Below, in pieces: positions 35,432 to 43,589 of a DNA stretch of 64,000 nucleotides. Numbering within the stretch: position 1 is the stretch's first letter; every line of letters begins with the position of its first letter. Origin of the DNA: Aureimonas ureilytica DSM 18598 = NBRC 106430 (GTDB lineage Bacteria > Pseudomonadota > Alphaproteobacteria > Rhizobiales > Rhizobiaceae); NCBI RefSeq assembly GCF_000382705.1, contig NZ_ARQE01000001.1, forward strand, positions 105,551-169,550, written 5' to 3'. A program made the position numbers and the translations under genes. The notes beneath the pieces were generated by a model. The model saw nothing but the letters and a program-made list of their open reading frames with translations, did no database searches and had not been told where the DNA came from.

Positions 35432-36601
35432 CTAGAGACGATTGAGGAAGGCCCCGATGCGGGCCATGCCCTCTTCCAGCCGCTCGCTCGATTCGGACCC
35501 GAAACAGACGCGCAGATGCCCCTCGCCGCCCGCGCCGTAGAAGCTGCCGGCCTCCACCACGACGCCCGCCTCGGCCAGAAGCCGGTCGGCGAGGACCTGG
35601 GCGGGCAGGCCGGTGCCCCGGATGTCGGGAAAGGCGTAGATCGTCCCCTCCGGCAGGGCGCAGGTGACGCCCGGCATCTGGTTCAGCCGCTGCACCACGA
35701 GGTCGCGCTTGTGGCGGTCCTCCGCGACGAGCCCGTCCAGAACCTCCGGCGGCCCCGTCACGGCGGCGAGCGCGCCGGCCTGGATGAAGGTGTTGACGTG
35801 GGTCGCGTCGTTGGCGGTGATCTTGAGGAGGCCCGGCATCGCCCAGCGGGGCGCGGCGAGATAGCCGAGCCGCCAGCCGTCCATGGCGAAGGACTTGGTG
35901 AAGGCGAACATCGACACGGTCCTCTCGGCCATGCCGTCGAGCGAGGCGATGGAGACGTGCCGGTTGCCGTCGAAGACGATCTCCTCGTAGACCTCGTCCG
36001 ACACGACGAGGAGGTCGTGGCGGATCGCGACGTCGGCGAGCGCCTGCAGCTCTTCCCGGGTGTAGACCCGGCCCGTCGGGTTCACCGGGTTGACCAGCAC
36101 GATCATCCGGGTGCGCGGCGTGACCGCCGCCTCGATCGCCGCCGCGTCGATCGCGAAGCCGCGCGCCGCATCGAGCTTCGCCGTCACCACCCTTGCCCCC
36201 GCCAGTTCGATCTTGCCGACATGCTGGGGGTAGTAGGGCTCGAGCAGGATCGCCTCGTCGCCGGGATCGAGCAGTGCCAGGAAGGCGGCGAAGGAGGCGT
36301 GGGTCAGGCCGTTGGTGACGAGGATGTCGGACGGGCCGACATCGAGCCCGTTGGCCTCGCGCAGCTTGCCCGCGAGCGCCCGGCGCAGCGCCGGCACGCC
36401 CTGGAGGTCGCTGTAGTGGACGTCGCCGGCCCGCAGCGCCCGGATCGTCGCCTCCTTGATATGGGCCGGCGTGTCGGCATGGGGCTTGCCGAGTTCGAGA
36501 TGGACGAGGTCGCGCCCCTCCCCTTCGAGCGCGGCGGCCTTGGCATACATGCCGAAGCTCTTGGGCGTGGTGGCGGAAATCCGCTGGGCGACGCGTCTCA
36601 C
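35432..36601 (-). CDS. PLP-dependent class I/II aminotransferase
   Basis: The 389-residue protein has the aspartate aminotransferase fold: LELGKPHADTPAHI near the N-terminus, NPVNPTGRVYT (the conserved Asn contacting PLP), the SDEVYEEIVFDG segment and the PLP lysine in FAFTKSFAMDGWRLGYL. A C-terminal arginine for the substrate carboxylate is in HLRVCFGSE. It is followed by the RidA-like gene upstream in transcription order and probably transaminates the imported amino acid. Substrate unknown. Confidence 0.9.
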   Translation of the reverse strand: MRRVAQRISATTPKSFGMYAKAAALEGEGRDLVHLELGKPHADTPAHIKEATIRALRAGDVHYSDLQGVPALRRALAGKLREANGLDVGPSDILVTNGLTHASFAAFLALLDPGDEAILLEPYYPQHVGKIELAGARVVTAKLDAARGFAIDAAAIEAAVTPRTRMIVLVNPVNPTGRVYTREELQALADVAIRHDLLVVSDEVYEEIVFDGNRHVSIASLDGMAERTVSMFAFTKSFAMDGWRLGYLAAPRWAMPGLLKITANDATHVNTFIQAGALAAVTGPPEVLDGLVAEDRHKRDLVVQRLNQMPGVTCALPEGTIYAFPDIRGTGLPAQVLADRLLAEAGVVVEAGSFYGAGGEGHLRVCFGSESSERLEEGMARIGAFLNRL

Positions 36602-36635
36602 GGCTTATTGTCCTCTCGGATCGGGGCGAAGCGGA

Positions 36636-37022
36636 TCAGGACCGGCGGCGGAGCGCCGCGACCTCGATCTCGACGAGGATCTCCTCGGCCGGAAAGCCGC
36701 AGATGATCGTGGTGTTGGTCGGGCGCGGGTCGCGGAAGGTCGCGCCGAGGATCTCGGAGACGGGCATCACATGCTCGCGCGCGGCGAGATAGACGCGCAC
36801 CTGCACGACGTCTTCGAGCGTGGCGTCGGCCTCGGCCAGCGCCTCGCCGATCGTCTTGAGGGCCTGGCGCGCCTGCGCCGCCGCGCCGTCCGGAAAGCGC
36901 ATGGTGGCGGGGTCGTAGCCCGCCGTGCCGGAGACCAGTACCCATTCCCCGTCCACCACCGCGCGGGCATAGCCGGCGATCTCCTCGAACTTCGAACCCG
37001 AATAGATGGAGCGTCGCGTCAT
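36636..37022 (-). CDS. RidA/YjgF-family protein
   Basis: The 128-residue protein has the RidA family layout (ARAVVDGEWVLVSGTAGYDPA, the QARQALKTIGEALAEADATLEDVVQVRVYL helix and a C-terminal LVEIEVAALRR). The canonical RidA arginine that binds 2-aminoacrylate is expected near the C-terminal I-x-x-x-A/C-R; here the corresponding stretch DPRPTNTTIICGF differs, so it may be one of the non-deaminase Rid subfamilies. It is the first gene of the transcript leading into the aminotransferase, and its promoter region contains the 37124 palindrome. Confidence 0.85.
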   Translation of the reverse strand: MTRRSIYSGSKFEEIAGYARAVVDGEWVLVSGTAGYDPATMRFPDGAAAQARQALKTIGEALAEADATLEDVVQVRVYLAAREHVMPVSEILGATFRDPRPTNTTIICGFPAEEILVEIEVAALRRRS

Positions 37023-37123
37023 GGCGGAGGGGTCCTCGGAGGAAGGGCGGGACGGGCATCCGGCGCGATGCGTGGCCGGTGCCGCCACATCGGGGATAAC
37101 GCCGCGGCGGGGCGCTTGTAAAG

Positions 37124-37139
37124 TCGTTTGATCAAACGA
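37124..37139. promoter_or_regulatory. Perfect 16-bp palindrome, likely GntR operator
   Basis: TCGTTTGATCAAACGA lies between the divergent RidA-like (minus) and class-V aminotransferase-like (plus) genes, 102 bp and 168 bp from their starts. It shares GTAAAG and GATC flanks with the site at 34561. Perfect symmetry and recurrence make it the best operator candidate in the window. Confidence 0.75.
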
Positions 37140-37306
37140 TCGGAGACTGCTAGCGTCTCATTCGAAGCCGTCTTCGGTCCGCCCCCCGTCATCCGCGCGC
37201 GGCGCGCCGACGACGCGCCACGACCGATCATCCCCGTTGCAGCCGCCGGACATGCCCGTATGACGCTGAGACCGAACCCATCCTGCCCGACCCCGGCCAG
37301 CGGCGC

Positions 37307-38434
37307 ATGAGCGGCTATTTCCTCTACCATTCCATCGGCACCTTCCCCGGCAAGGCCGAGGCGCTGCGCGGGGCGCTGGGGCGCTTCGCCGACGACTGGT
37401 CGGCCGAGAACGACGCGCAGTGGCCGACCATGCTGAGCCTGCGCGCGCGCTTCATCGAGACCTGGGCGGGCCTGATCGACGCTCCGGCGGGATCGCTGAC
37501 GACGACCGAAAGCGTCACCGCCGGGCTCTATGCCCTGATCGGCGCCCTGCCGCGCGAGCGGCTGGCCGGCCGCCGCGTGCTGGTGGCGGCCGATGGCTTC
37601 CCGAGCCTCCATTTCCTGCTCCAGGGCCTCGCGCCCCGCTTCGGCTTCACGCTCGACACGGTGCCGCTGCGGCCGGGCGAGCGCTGGGTGCGCGACGAGG
37701 ACATGCTGGCCGCCTGGGGGCCGGATGTCGGCCTCGCGCTCCTCACCTTCGTCACCTCCACCGCCTCGCACCGCTGCGACATGGGCGCGCTCGCCGCGCA
37801 CGGCCGCGAGATGGGCAGCCTCACCGTCGCCGACGTGACGCAGGGGATCGGCATCCGGCCCTTCTCGGTGGCGGACGGCGCGATCGACGCGGTGGTCTCG
37901 ACCTCGCTCAAATGGCTCTGCGGCGTGTCGGGCGCCGGGGTCCTCCAGGTGCGGCCGGACCTCCTCGCGACCTGCCGGCCGGAATTCCGCGGATGGTTCA
38001 GCCAGGAAAACCCCTTTTCCTGGGATCTCGACGCCTTCCGCTTCGCGCCCGACGCCCGGCGCTTCGACCAGGGCACGCCCTCGATCCTGCCGGCCGCGGG
38101 CTCGCTGCCGGGTCTCGACCATATCCGCTCGCTCGGCCTTCGAACCGTGGCCGCCCAGAACGCCCGCCTGACCGAGCGGATCGTCGCCATGGCCGACGAG
38201 GCCGGCCTGCCGCTCGCCTCGCCGCGCGAGGCGGACCGGCGCGGCGGCAGCGTCATGCTGAACCTCGGGGACGCCGCCGCCGGACTCGTCGGCCCCTTGC
38301 GCGCGCGCGGCCTGTTCTGCGACGCGCGCGGCCCCGTCCTGCGCCTGTCTCCCGGCCTCGTCACGCAGGAGGCCGACGTCGACCGCCTCTTCTCGGCATT
38401 CGAAGACCTCGGCGCCCGTCGCGCCGCCGCTTGA
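37307..38434 (+). CDS. Kynureninase/class-V aminotransferase-like PLP enzyme
   Basis: The 375-residue protein has the class-V fold with LTTTESVTAGLYALIGALP near the cofactor phosphate, SLTVADVTQGIGIRP (cofactor Asp-x-Thr-Gln, D-x-x-Q) and the PLP lysine in VSTSLKWLCGVSGAGVL. Kynureninase-type members cleave beta-gamma bonds, while others desulfurate or transaminate. The exact reaction cannot be told. It is divergent from RidA and 57 bp upstream of the binding-protein gene. Confidence 0.82.
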   Translation: MSGYFLYHSIGTFPGKAEALRGALGRFADDWSAENDAQWPTMLSLRARFIETWAGLIDAPAGSLTTTESVTAGLYALIGALPRERLAGRRVLVAADGFPSLHFLLQGLAPRFGFTLDTVPLRPGERWVRDEDMLAAWGPDVGLALLTFVTSTASHRCDMGALAAHGREMGSLTVADVTQGIGIRPFSVADGAIDAVVSTSLKWLCGVSGAGVLQVRPDLLATCRPEFRGWFSQENPFSWDLDAFRFAPDARRFDQGTPSILPAAGSLPGLDHIRSLGLRTVAAQNARLTERIVAMADEAGLPLASPREADRRGGSVMLNLGDAAAGLVGPLRARGLFCDARGPVLRLSPGLVTQEADVDRLFSAFEDLGARRAAA

Positions 38435-38491
38435 TCCCAACCCCTCGTCCCCTCGCCGCACCGATGCGGCGACCGTCATAAGGAGACTTCC

Positions 38492-39289
38492 ATGCTCGAC
38501 CGGCGCCGCCTCTTCGGTCTTCTCCTTGCCGCCGCGGCCCTCGCGCCGTCGCTGCCGGCCCTTGCCGCCGACCCGATCGTGGTCGGCGCCTATCCTTCCA
38601 ACCCGCCCTGGGAGTTCAAGAACGACGCCGGCACCTTCGAGGGCTACGAGATCGACGTCGCGACGGAAGCCGCCAAACGCGTCGGCCGTCCGGTCGAGTT
38701 CCAGGACCTCGGCTTCCAGGCGCTCTTCGCCGCCACCGCCTCGCACCGCATCGATTTCGCGGTCTCCTCGATCTCGATCACCAACGACCGGCTCCAGAAC
38801 CAGTCCTTCACCCAGCCCTACTACGACAGCGACGGTACGATTCTCGGCCGCGAGGGCTCGGCGATCGCGAAGTTCGAGGACCTCAAGGGCAAGGTGATCG
38901 GCACCGTGTCGGGCACCACCGGCGAGAAGTGGGCCAAGGAGAACGCCGAGACATACGGCATCGCCGAGGTGAAGGGCTACAACGCCCAGCAGGACCTGAT
39001 GCTCGACATCCAGAACGGACGCATCGACGGCGGTGCGGGCGAGATCGCCGGCTTCCAGTACGCCATGACCAAGATCCCCGGCCTCCAGATCCTGATCCGC
39101 ATCCCGACGGGCGAGCGCTTCGCGATGATGGCGCCGAAGGACTCGGAGATTCTGCCGGCCGTCAACGACGCCATCTCGGCCATGAAGGCGGACGGGACCC
39201 TCGCCAAGATCCACGAGAAGTGGTTCGGCGTCGCACCGGCCGCCGGCACCAGCACGGTCGTCGCCTCCGGCGTGCCCACGGCCCAATAA
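38492..39289 (+). CDS. Polar amino-acid ABC substrate-binding protein
   Basis: The 265-residue protein has a signal peptide (MLDRRRLFGLLLAAAALAPS ... ALA-AD) and an SBP_bac_3 domain: VGAYPSNPPWEFKNDAGTFEGYEIDVATEAAKR, RIDFAVSSISITNDR and AKFEDLKGKVIGTVSGTTGE. An AAGGAGAC ribosome site precedes the ATG. It is followed by a single permease; the window shows no ATPase for this cassette. Confidence 0.9.
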   Translation: MLDRRRLFGLLLAAAALAPSLPALAADPIVVGAYPSNPPWEFKNDAGTFEGYEIDVATEAAKRVGRPVEFQDLGFQALFAATASHRIDFAVSSISITNDRLQNQSFTQPYYDSDGTILGREGSAIAKFEDLKGKVIGTVSGTTGEKWAKENAETYGIAEVKGYNAQQDLMLDIQNGRIDGGAGEIAGFQYAMTKIPGLQILIRIPTGERFAMMAPKDSEILPAVNDAISAMKADGTLAKIHEKWFGVAPAAGTSTVVASGVPTAQ

Positions 39290-39376
39290 AGACCCTGCGG
39301 CGGCGCGTGGGCTAGGGACGGGGAAGACACCGGACCCGAGGCCCCGCGCCGCCCCTTTTTCGCGCGAGCCGAGACC

Positions 39377-40051
39377 ATGGGGCTGATCGACACCTTCTTC
39401 AACACCGCCGTCCTGGCGCGCGCCTTCCCGATCCTCCTGCGCGGGCTCTGGAACACGCTGCTGCTCGGGGCGACGGCGATCGTCTTCGGCTGCCTCGTCG
39501 GCCTCGTCGTGTGCCTTGCCCGGCTCTATGCGCCGAAGGTCGTGCGCTGGCTGGCGGTCGGCTATATCGACATTTTCCGGGCCCTGCCGGTCCTCGTCGT
39601 CCTGATCCTCCTCTACTACGCCCTGCCCTTCGTCGGCATCCGCCTCTCGTCCTTCGCCTCGGCGGCGATCGCGCTGACGCTCGTCCTGTCGGCCTTCACG
39701 GCGGAGGTCTGCCGGGCCGGCATCGAGACCGTGCCGCGCGGCCAGTTCGAGGCGGCGGCGGCCCTCGGGCTTCCCTTCCGCCTGACCATGCGCAAGGTCA
39801 TCCTGCCGCAGGCCGTGAAGGTGATGATCCCGCCGCAGACCAGCAACTGCGTCTCGGTTCTCAAGGACACGGCGCTGGCCTCCGTCGTCGCCATGCCCGA
39901 TCTTCTGAAGCAGGCGAACGACGCCCAGGCGATGATGGCCAATCCGACGCCGCTGATCGGCGCCGCCCTGATCTATCTCGCCATTCTCTGGCCCATGGTG
40001 CGCCTTGTCTCCTTCCTTGAGATGCGCAGCCGGGGCCGGACAACTCGCTGA
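39377..40051 (+). CDS. Polar amino-acid ABC permease (HisM/GlnP family)
   Basis: The 224-residue protein has about five membrane segments and the family sequences DIFRALPVLVVLILLYYALPF and GQFEAAAALGLPFRLTMRKVILPQAVKVMIPPQTS, which contains the EAA coupling loop. It is the last intact gene of the cluster. Because an IS3 element and empty DNA follow, an ATPase gene may have been lost or may be encoded elsewhere. Confidence 0.9.
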   Translation: MGLIDTFFNTAVLARAFPILLRGLWNTLLLGATAIVFGCLVGLVVCLARLYAPKVVRWLAVGYIDIFRALPVLVVLILLYYALPFVGIRLSSFASAAIALTLVLSAFTAEVCRAGIETVPRGQFEAAAALGLPFRLTMRKVILPQAVKVMIPPQTSNCVSVLKDTALASVVAMPDLLKQANDAQAMMANPTPLIGAALIYLAILWPMVRLVSFLEMRSRGRTTR

Positions 40052-40537
40052 ATCGGAGCCAGCACAGCGTTTGGTCAAACGTCGAGATACTGGTCTTGTG
40101 AATCCTGCGCCATTCGGCCAGCTGGTTCATTCGAGCTTGGGATACTGTCCGCCAGCACCTGCCGCCGCGCTATCGTGGATCGGCTAGAATAAGGGACCCG
40201 TTTTTGGCGTGATCGGCGTCCAAACGGAGGCCTGACTCAGATCTGGTGCAGTTTGGCGCCGGGAATGGCGGTGTCTTCTGGGCATCGCTACGATGTCGTG
40301 CCGAATTTCGCTTTCAACCGCCACTCCAGCCTGACTCGCCGTTAATCATCAGGAGCTCGTGAACGGCGTCCTGATCGTCACTACCTCGGCGCGAGTACCA
40401 TCGGCGGCGTGTCCATCCTTCAATCGCCTTTTCCTGGCGGGTTCACAGCCGCTACCACCGGCGCGTCGCTGATCTGCCCCTGCGCGTGGTCAGCCCCCGC
40501 TGAGTGGTCCAGCTGTAAAGCTAGTTCAGGGTTGGTT
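40052..40537. other. Gene-free region with an orphan operator-like site
   Basis: CGTTTGGTCAAACG at 40068-40081 differs from the 37124 palindrome core by one base and is followed, like that site, by a CGAGA-ACTG-like stretch. The rest (40085-40537) shows no supported gene. It runs to the left end of the IS3 element. The arrangement is that of a promoter whose gene has been removed. Confidence 0.5.
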
Positions 40538-41744
40538 TGGTCCTGACCCGGACTTTGACCCAGGCGTCATGTGAGCTCTCGGGCTTTCTTAAGTTGATCG
40601 GCGAACGCGGCCGGGGTCAAGTTGCCCAGGCTCGTATGCGGACGGTGGTGGTTGTCGTCCTCCCGCCAGGCGTCGATCCGGACCCTGGCATCGGCCATGG
40701 ACAGGAACCAGGAGGCGTTCAGGCGTTCGCTGCGCAGGCGGGCGTTGAAGGCTTCGATGAAGGCGTTGTCCGTCGGCTTTCCAGGCCTCGAGAAGTCCAG
40801 CTCGACCTTGTTCAGGTCGACCCACTGGTCGAGCATCCGACCAGCGAACTCGGGGCCGTTGTCCACCCGAATGCTCGCCGGTTTGCCACGAAGGGCGACC
40901 AGCCGGTCGAGTTTCTCGGCGATCTGATAGGCCCGGAAGTTCGTCCTCGCACAGGTCGCGAGAGCCTCTCTCGTATGGCAGTCCAGAACCGTCAGGATCC
41001 GGAACGGCCGGCCGTCGAACAGCCGGTCCGACACGAAGTCCATCGACCAGACCTCATTGGCGTTCTCGGCCGTGGCCCGACCGATCCGATATCGCGATGA
41101 CCGGCGGCGCTTCGGGCTGCGCTTGCGGATCGACAGCCTTCCTCGCGGTAGAGCCGGTACAAGCGCTTGTGGTTGATCACCCAGCCCTCGCGCTGGAGCA
41201 GGACGTGCAGGCGTCGATATCCGTAGCGGACCCGGCTCGCGGCCAGATCCTTCAACCGCATGCGCAGTGCCGGAGCCGGATCGCGGCGGGACCTGTACCG
41301 GTGGGAGGCCCGTCCAAAGCCGTTGGCCTGACAGGCCCGGCGCTCCGACATGGCGAACGCCGCCTGGAAGCGCCGGACTTGCCTCTCGGCGCCGGACGGG
41401 CTTCACCATTTTTTTCCAGGGCATCCTGCAGCATCGTCTTGTCCAGGCTGAGGTCGGCGACCAAACGTTCAGCTTGGCGTTCTCCTCCTCGAGCTGCTTC
41501 AGACGCCGGATCTCCGACACGCCCATCCCGACGTAGACCTTCTTCCAGCGATAGAACGTCGCTTCGGCGACCCCCATCTTACGGCAGATCTCGCCAACCA
41601 GCGTGCCGTTCTCCGCTTAGCCAGAGGGCAAAGGCGATCTGCTCGTTCGTGAACCGTTTCTTGGGCATCGGCTCTCTCCTCTCATCGAGAAATCGTGCCC
41701 GAAAATTCTCATGCCGTCCGGACCAGTTTCACGGGTCAGGACCA
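40538..41744 (-). mobile_element. Decayed IS3-family element
   Basis: The ends are perfect 13-bp inverted repeats, TGGTCCTGACCCG at 40538 and its complement ending at 41744, with the 5'-TG...CA-3' termini typical of IS3. Inside, on the minus strand, are the two-orf transposase remnants. No clear target duplication was seen directly outside the ends, so deletion or rearrangement at one side is possible. Confidence 0.8.
40567..41669 (-). pseudogene. IS3-family transposase OrfA/OrfB, multiple frameshifts
   Basis: OrfA starts MPKKRFTNEQIAFALWLS at 41669 and is broken within 20 codons by a frameshift. The later part of OrfA (MGVAEATFYRWKKVYVGMG) resumes in another frame and shifts again after ENAKLN. 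OrfB is open in one frame from MSERRACQANGFGRASHRYR to YREEG, then continues in another with LSIRKRSPKRRRSSRYRIGR and the DDE part (WSMDFVSD, LTVLDCHTRE, RVDNGPEF, DNAFIEAFNARLRSE). At least three separate frame changes show that it is inactive. Confidence 0.85.
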
Positions 41745-41990
41745 AGTGTCGAACCCGCGGCCAGTCTGCGTCGCTCGGTGCTACGCATGATCGCATGTCC
41801 GTTATCGGCGGTAGTCGGCCGTCCACCTTAGACTAGTTTTAAATTCCGAAGAGGACGGTCGGCTGCATCGGCTCGAGGAAGCCGAGACATGTGCGGATCG
41901 GCGTCCTCGAAAGAGCCTCGTGCGAGCGCCACCGCGATCCGCGAACTCCGTTTGAACCCAAGTCGCGGACCCCCAAGCAGCGAGCGATCC

Positions 41991-42638
41991 ATGTCGAGAT
42001 TTCCAGACCTTGCGTTGAACCGGCGCGACCTCATGACGAGCGCGACGGCCTGCGTCGCCGCCTCGGCCCTGCCGGCATCGGCCTTCGCGCAGTCGGGCGG
42101 TCCGGCGGCGCCAAGCGACGAGCCGGTCACATCGGCCGTCGCCTTCACCGTCAACGGGGAGCGCAGGGAACTCGACCTCGACCTGCGCACGACGCTTCTC
42201 GACGCGCTGCGCGAGCATCTGAAGCTCACCGGCACCAAGAAGGGCTGCGATCACGGCCAGTGCGGGGCCTGCACCGTGATGGTCAACGGGCAGCGCATCA
42301 ATTCCTGCCTGACGCTCGCCGTGCTGCACGAGGGCGACGAGGTCATCACGATCGAAGGGCTCGGCACGCCGGAGGCCCTGCATCCGATGCAGGCCGCCTT
42401 CGTGAAGCACGACGGATACCAGTGCGGCTACTGCACCCCCGGCCAGATCTGCTCGGCGGTCGCTGTGCTGGCCGAAGTGAAGGCGGGCATTCCGAGCCAC
42501 GTCACGGCCGACCTGATGGCGGCGCCGCAGGCCACCAACGAAGAGATGCGCGAGCGTATGAGCGGCAATATCTGCCGCTGCGGCGCCTATTCCAACATCG
42601 CCGAAGCCATGGCCGAAGTCGCCGGGAGGCCCGCATGA
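41991..42638 (+). CDS. paoA: Aldehyde oxidoreductase [2Fe-2S] subunit, PaoA-like
   Basis: The 215-residue protein begins with a twin-arginine signal ([20 protein letters not shown]) and is predicted to be exported with its partners. The mature protein carries the plant-ferredoxin cluster ([15 protein letters not shown] ... INSC) and the second cluster domain (CGYCTPGQ ... [11 protein letters not shown]), together ligating two [2Fe-2S] centres. The ATG at 41991 is chosen over the longer frame because the Tat motif then lies near the N-terminus. Confidence 0.88.
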   Translation: MSRFPDLALNRRDLMTSATACVAASALPASAFAQSGGPAAPSDEPVTSAVAFTVNGERRELDLDLRTTLLDALREHLKLTGTKKGCDHGQCGACTVMVNGQRINSCLTLAVLHEGDEVITIEGLGTPEALHPMQAAFVKHDGYQCGYCTPGQICSAVAVLAEVKAGIPSHVTADLMAAPQATNEEMRERMSGNICRCGAYSNIAEAMAEVAGRPA

Positions 42639-43585
42639 AGTCCTTCACCTTCGAGCGTCCCGCTTCGCCGGCCGAGGCGGCCAAGGCCGCCGCCGCGCGG
42701 CCCGACGCCAAGTTCATCGCGGGAGGCACCAACCTTCTCGACCTCATGAAGCTCGAGATCGAGGCGCCGCGCCATCTCATCGACGTCAACCGGCTCGGGC
42801 TCGACCGCATCGAGGCGACCGACGAGGGCGGCCTGCGGATCGGGGCGCTCGTGCGAAACACCGCGATGGCGGCGGACAGCCAAGTGCGCCGCGACTACGG
42901 CGTTCTGACGCGGGCCGTCATGGCCGGGGCGTCCGGCCAGCTGCGCAACAAGGCGACCACCGCCGGCAATCTTCTCCAGCGCACCCGCTGCCCGTATTTC
43001 TACGACACCAACATGGCCTGCAACAAACGCCGACCCGGCTCCGGCTGCGCGGCGCTCGAAGGCTATTCGCGGCTTCTGGGCGTCGTCGGCGTCAGCGATA
43101 GCTGCATCGCCACCAACCCGTCCGACATGAATGTCGCCTTGCGCGTTCTCGATGCCGGCGTCGAGACGGTGAACCCCGATGGGCAGACCCGCACGATCCC
43201 GATCGCCGACTTCCATCGCCTGCCCGGCGAGACGCCGGAGCGCGACACCGTTCTGGAACAGGGCGAGCTGATCACCGCCGTCACCCTGCCCGCCCCGCTC
43301 GGCGGAAAGCACCTCTATCGCAAGGTGCGCGACCGCGCGTCCTATGCCTTCGCCGTCGTCTCCGTCGCTGCCGTGATCCAGCCGGACGGGACGGGCCGCG
43401 TGGCGCTGGGCGGCGTCGCGCCCAAGCCCTGGCGCATGGAAGAGGCCGACGGCAGGCTGCGCGAGGGCGCCGGGCCCGCCGCCGCCCGCCTGTTCGCCGA
43501 TGCGCGCACCACCGAACACAACGCTTTCAAGATTCCGCTGGCGGAGCGCACGCTCGCCTCGGTTCTCACAGAGGCGAGGAGCTGA
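42635..43585 (+). CDS. paoB: Aldehyde oxidoreductase FAD subunit, PaoB-like
   Basis: The 316-residue FAD-binding protein of the xanthine dehydrogenase family has [17 protein letters not shown] for the FAD pyrophosphate and the Pao-specific insertion [20 protein letters not shown] followed by GCAALEG. The cysteines there hold a [4Fe-4S] cluster in E. coli PaoB. Translation is coupled to paoA (ATGA overlap). Confidence 0.88.
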   Translation: MKSFTFERPASPAEAAKAAAARPDAKFIAGGTNLLDLMKLEIEAPRHLIDVNRLGLDRIEATDEGGLRIGALVRNTAMAADSQVRRDYGVLTRAVMAGASGQLRNKATTAGNLLQRTRCPYFYDTNMACNKRRPGSGCAALEGYSRLLGVVGVSDSCIATNPSDMNVALRVLDAGVETVNPDGQTRTIPIADFHRLPGETPERDTVLEQGELITAVTLPAPLGGKHLYRKVRDRASYAFAVVSVAAVIQPDGTGRVALGGVAPKPWRMEEADGRLREGAGPAAARLFADARTTEHNAFKIPLAERTLASVLTEARS

Positions 43586-43589
43586 TCCG

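Noticed and set aside
37019-40078. A 1019-codon open frame on the minus strand
   Set aside because: It lies opposite the class-V enzyme, binding-protein and permease genes, all of which have signatures. The minus-strand translation shows no family motif and is low-complexity.
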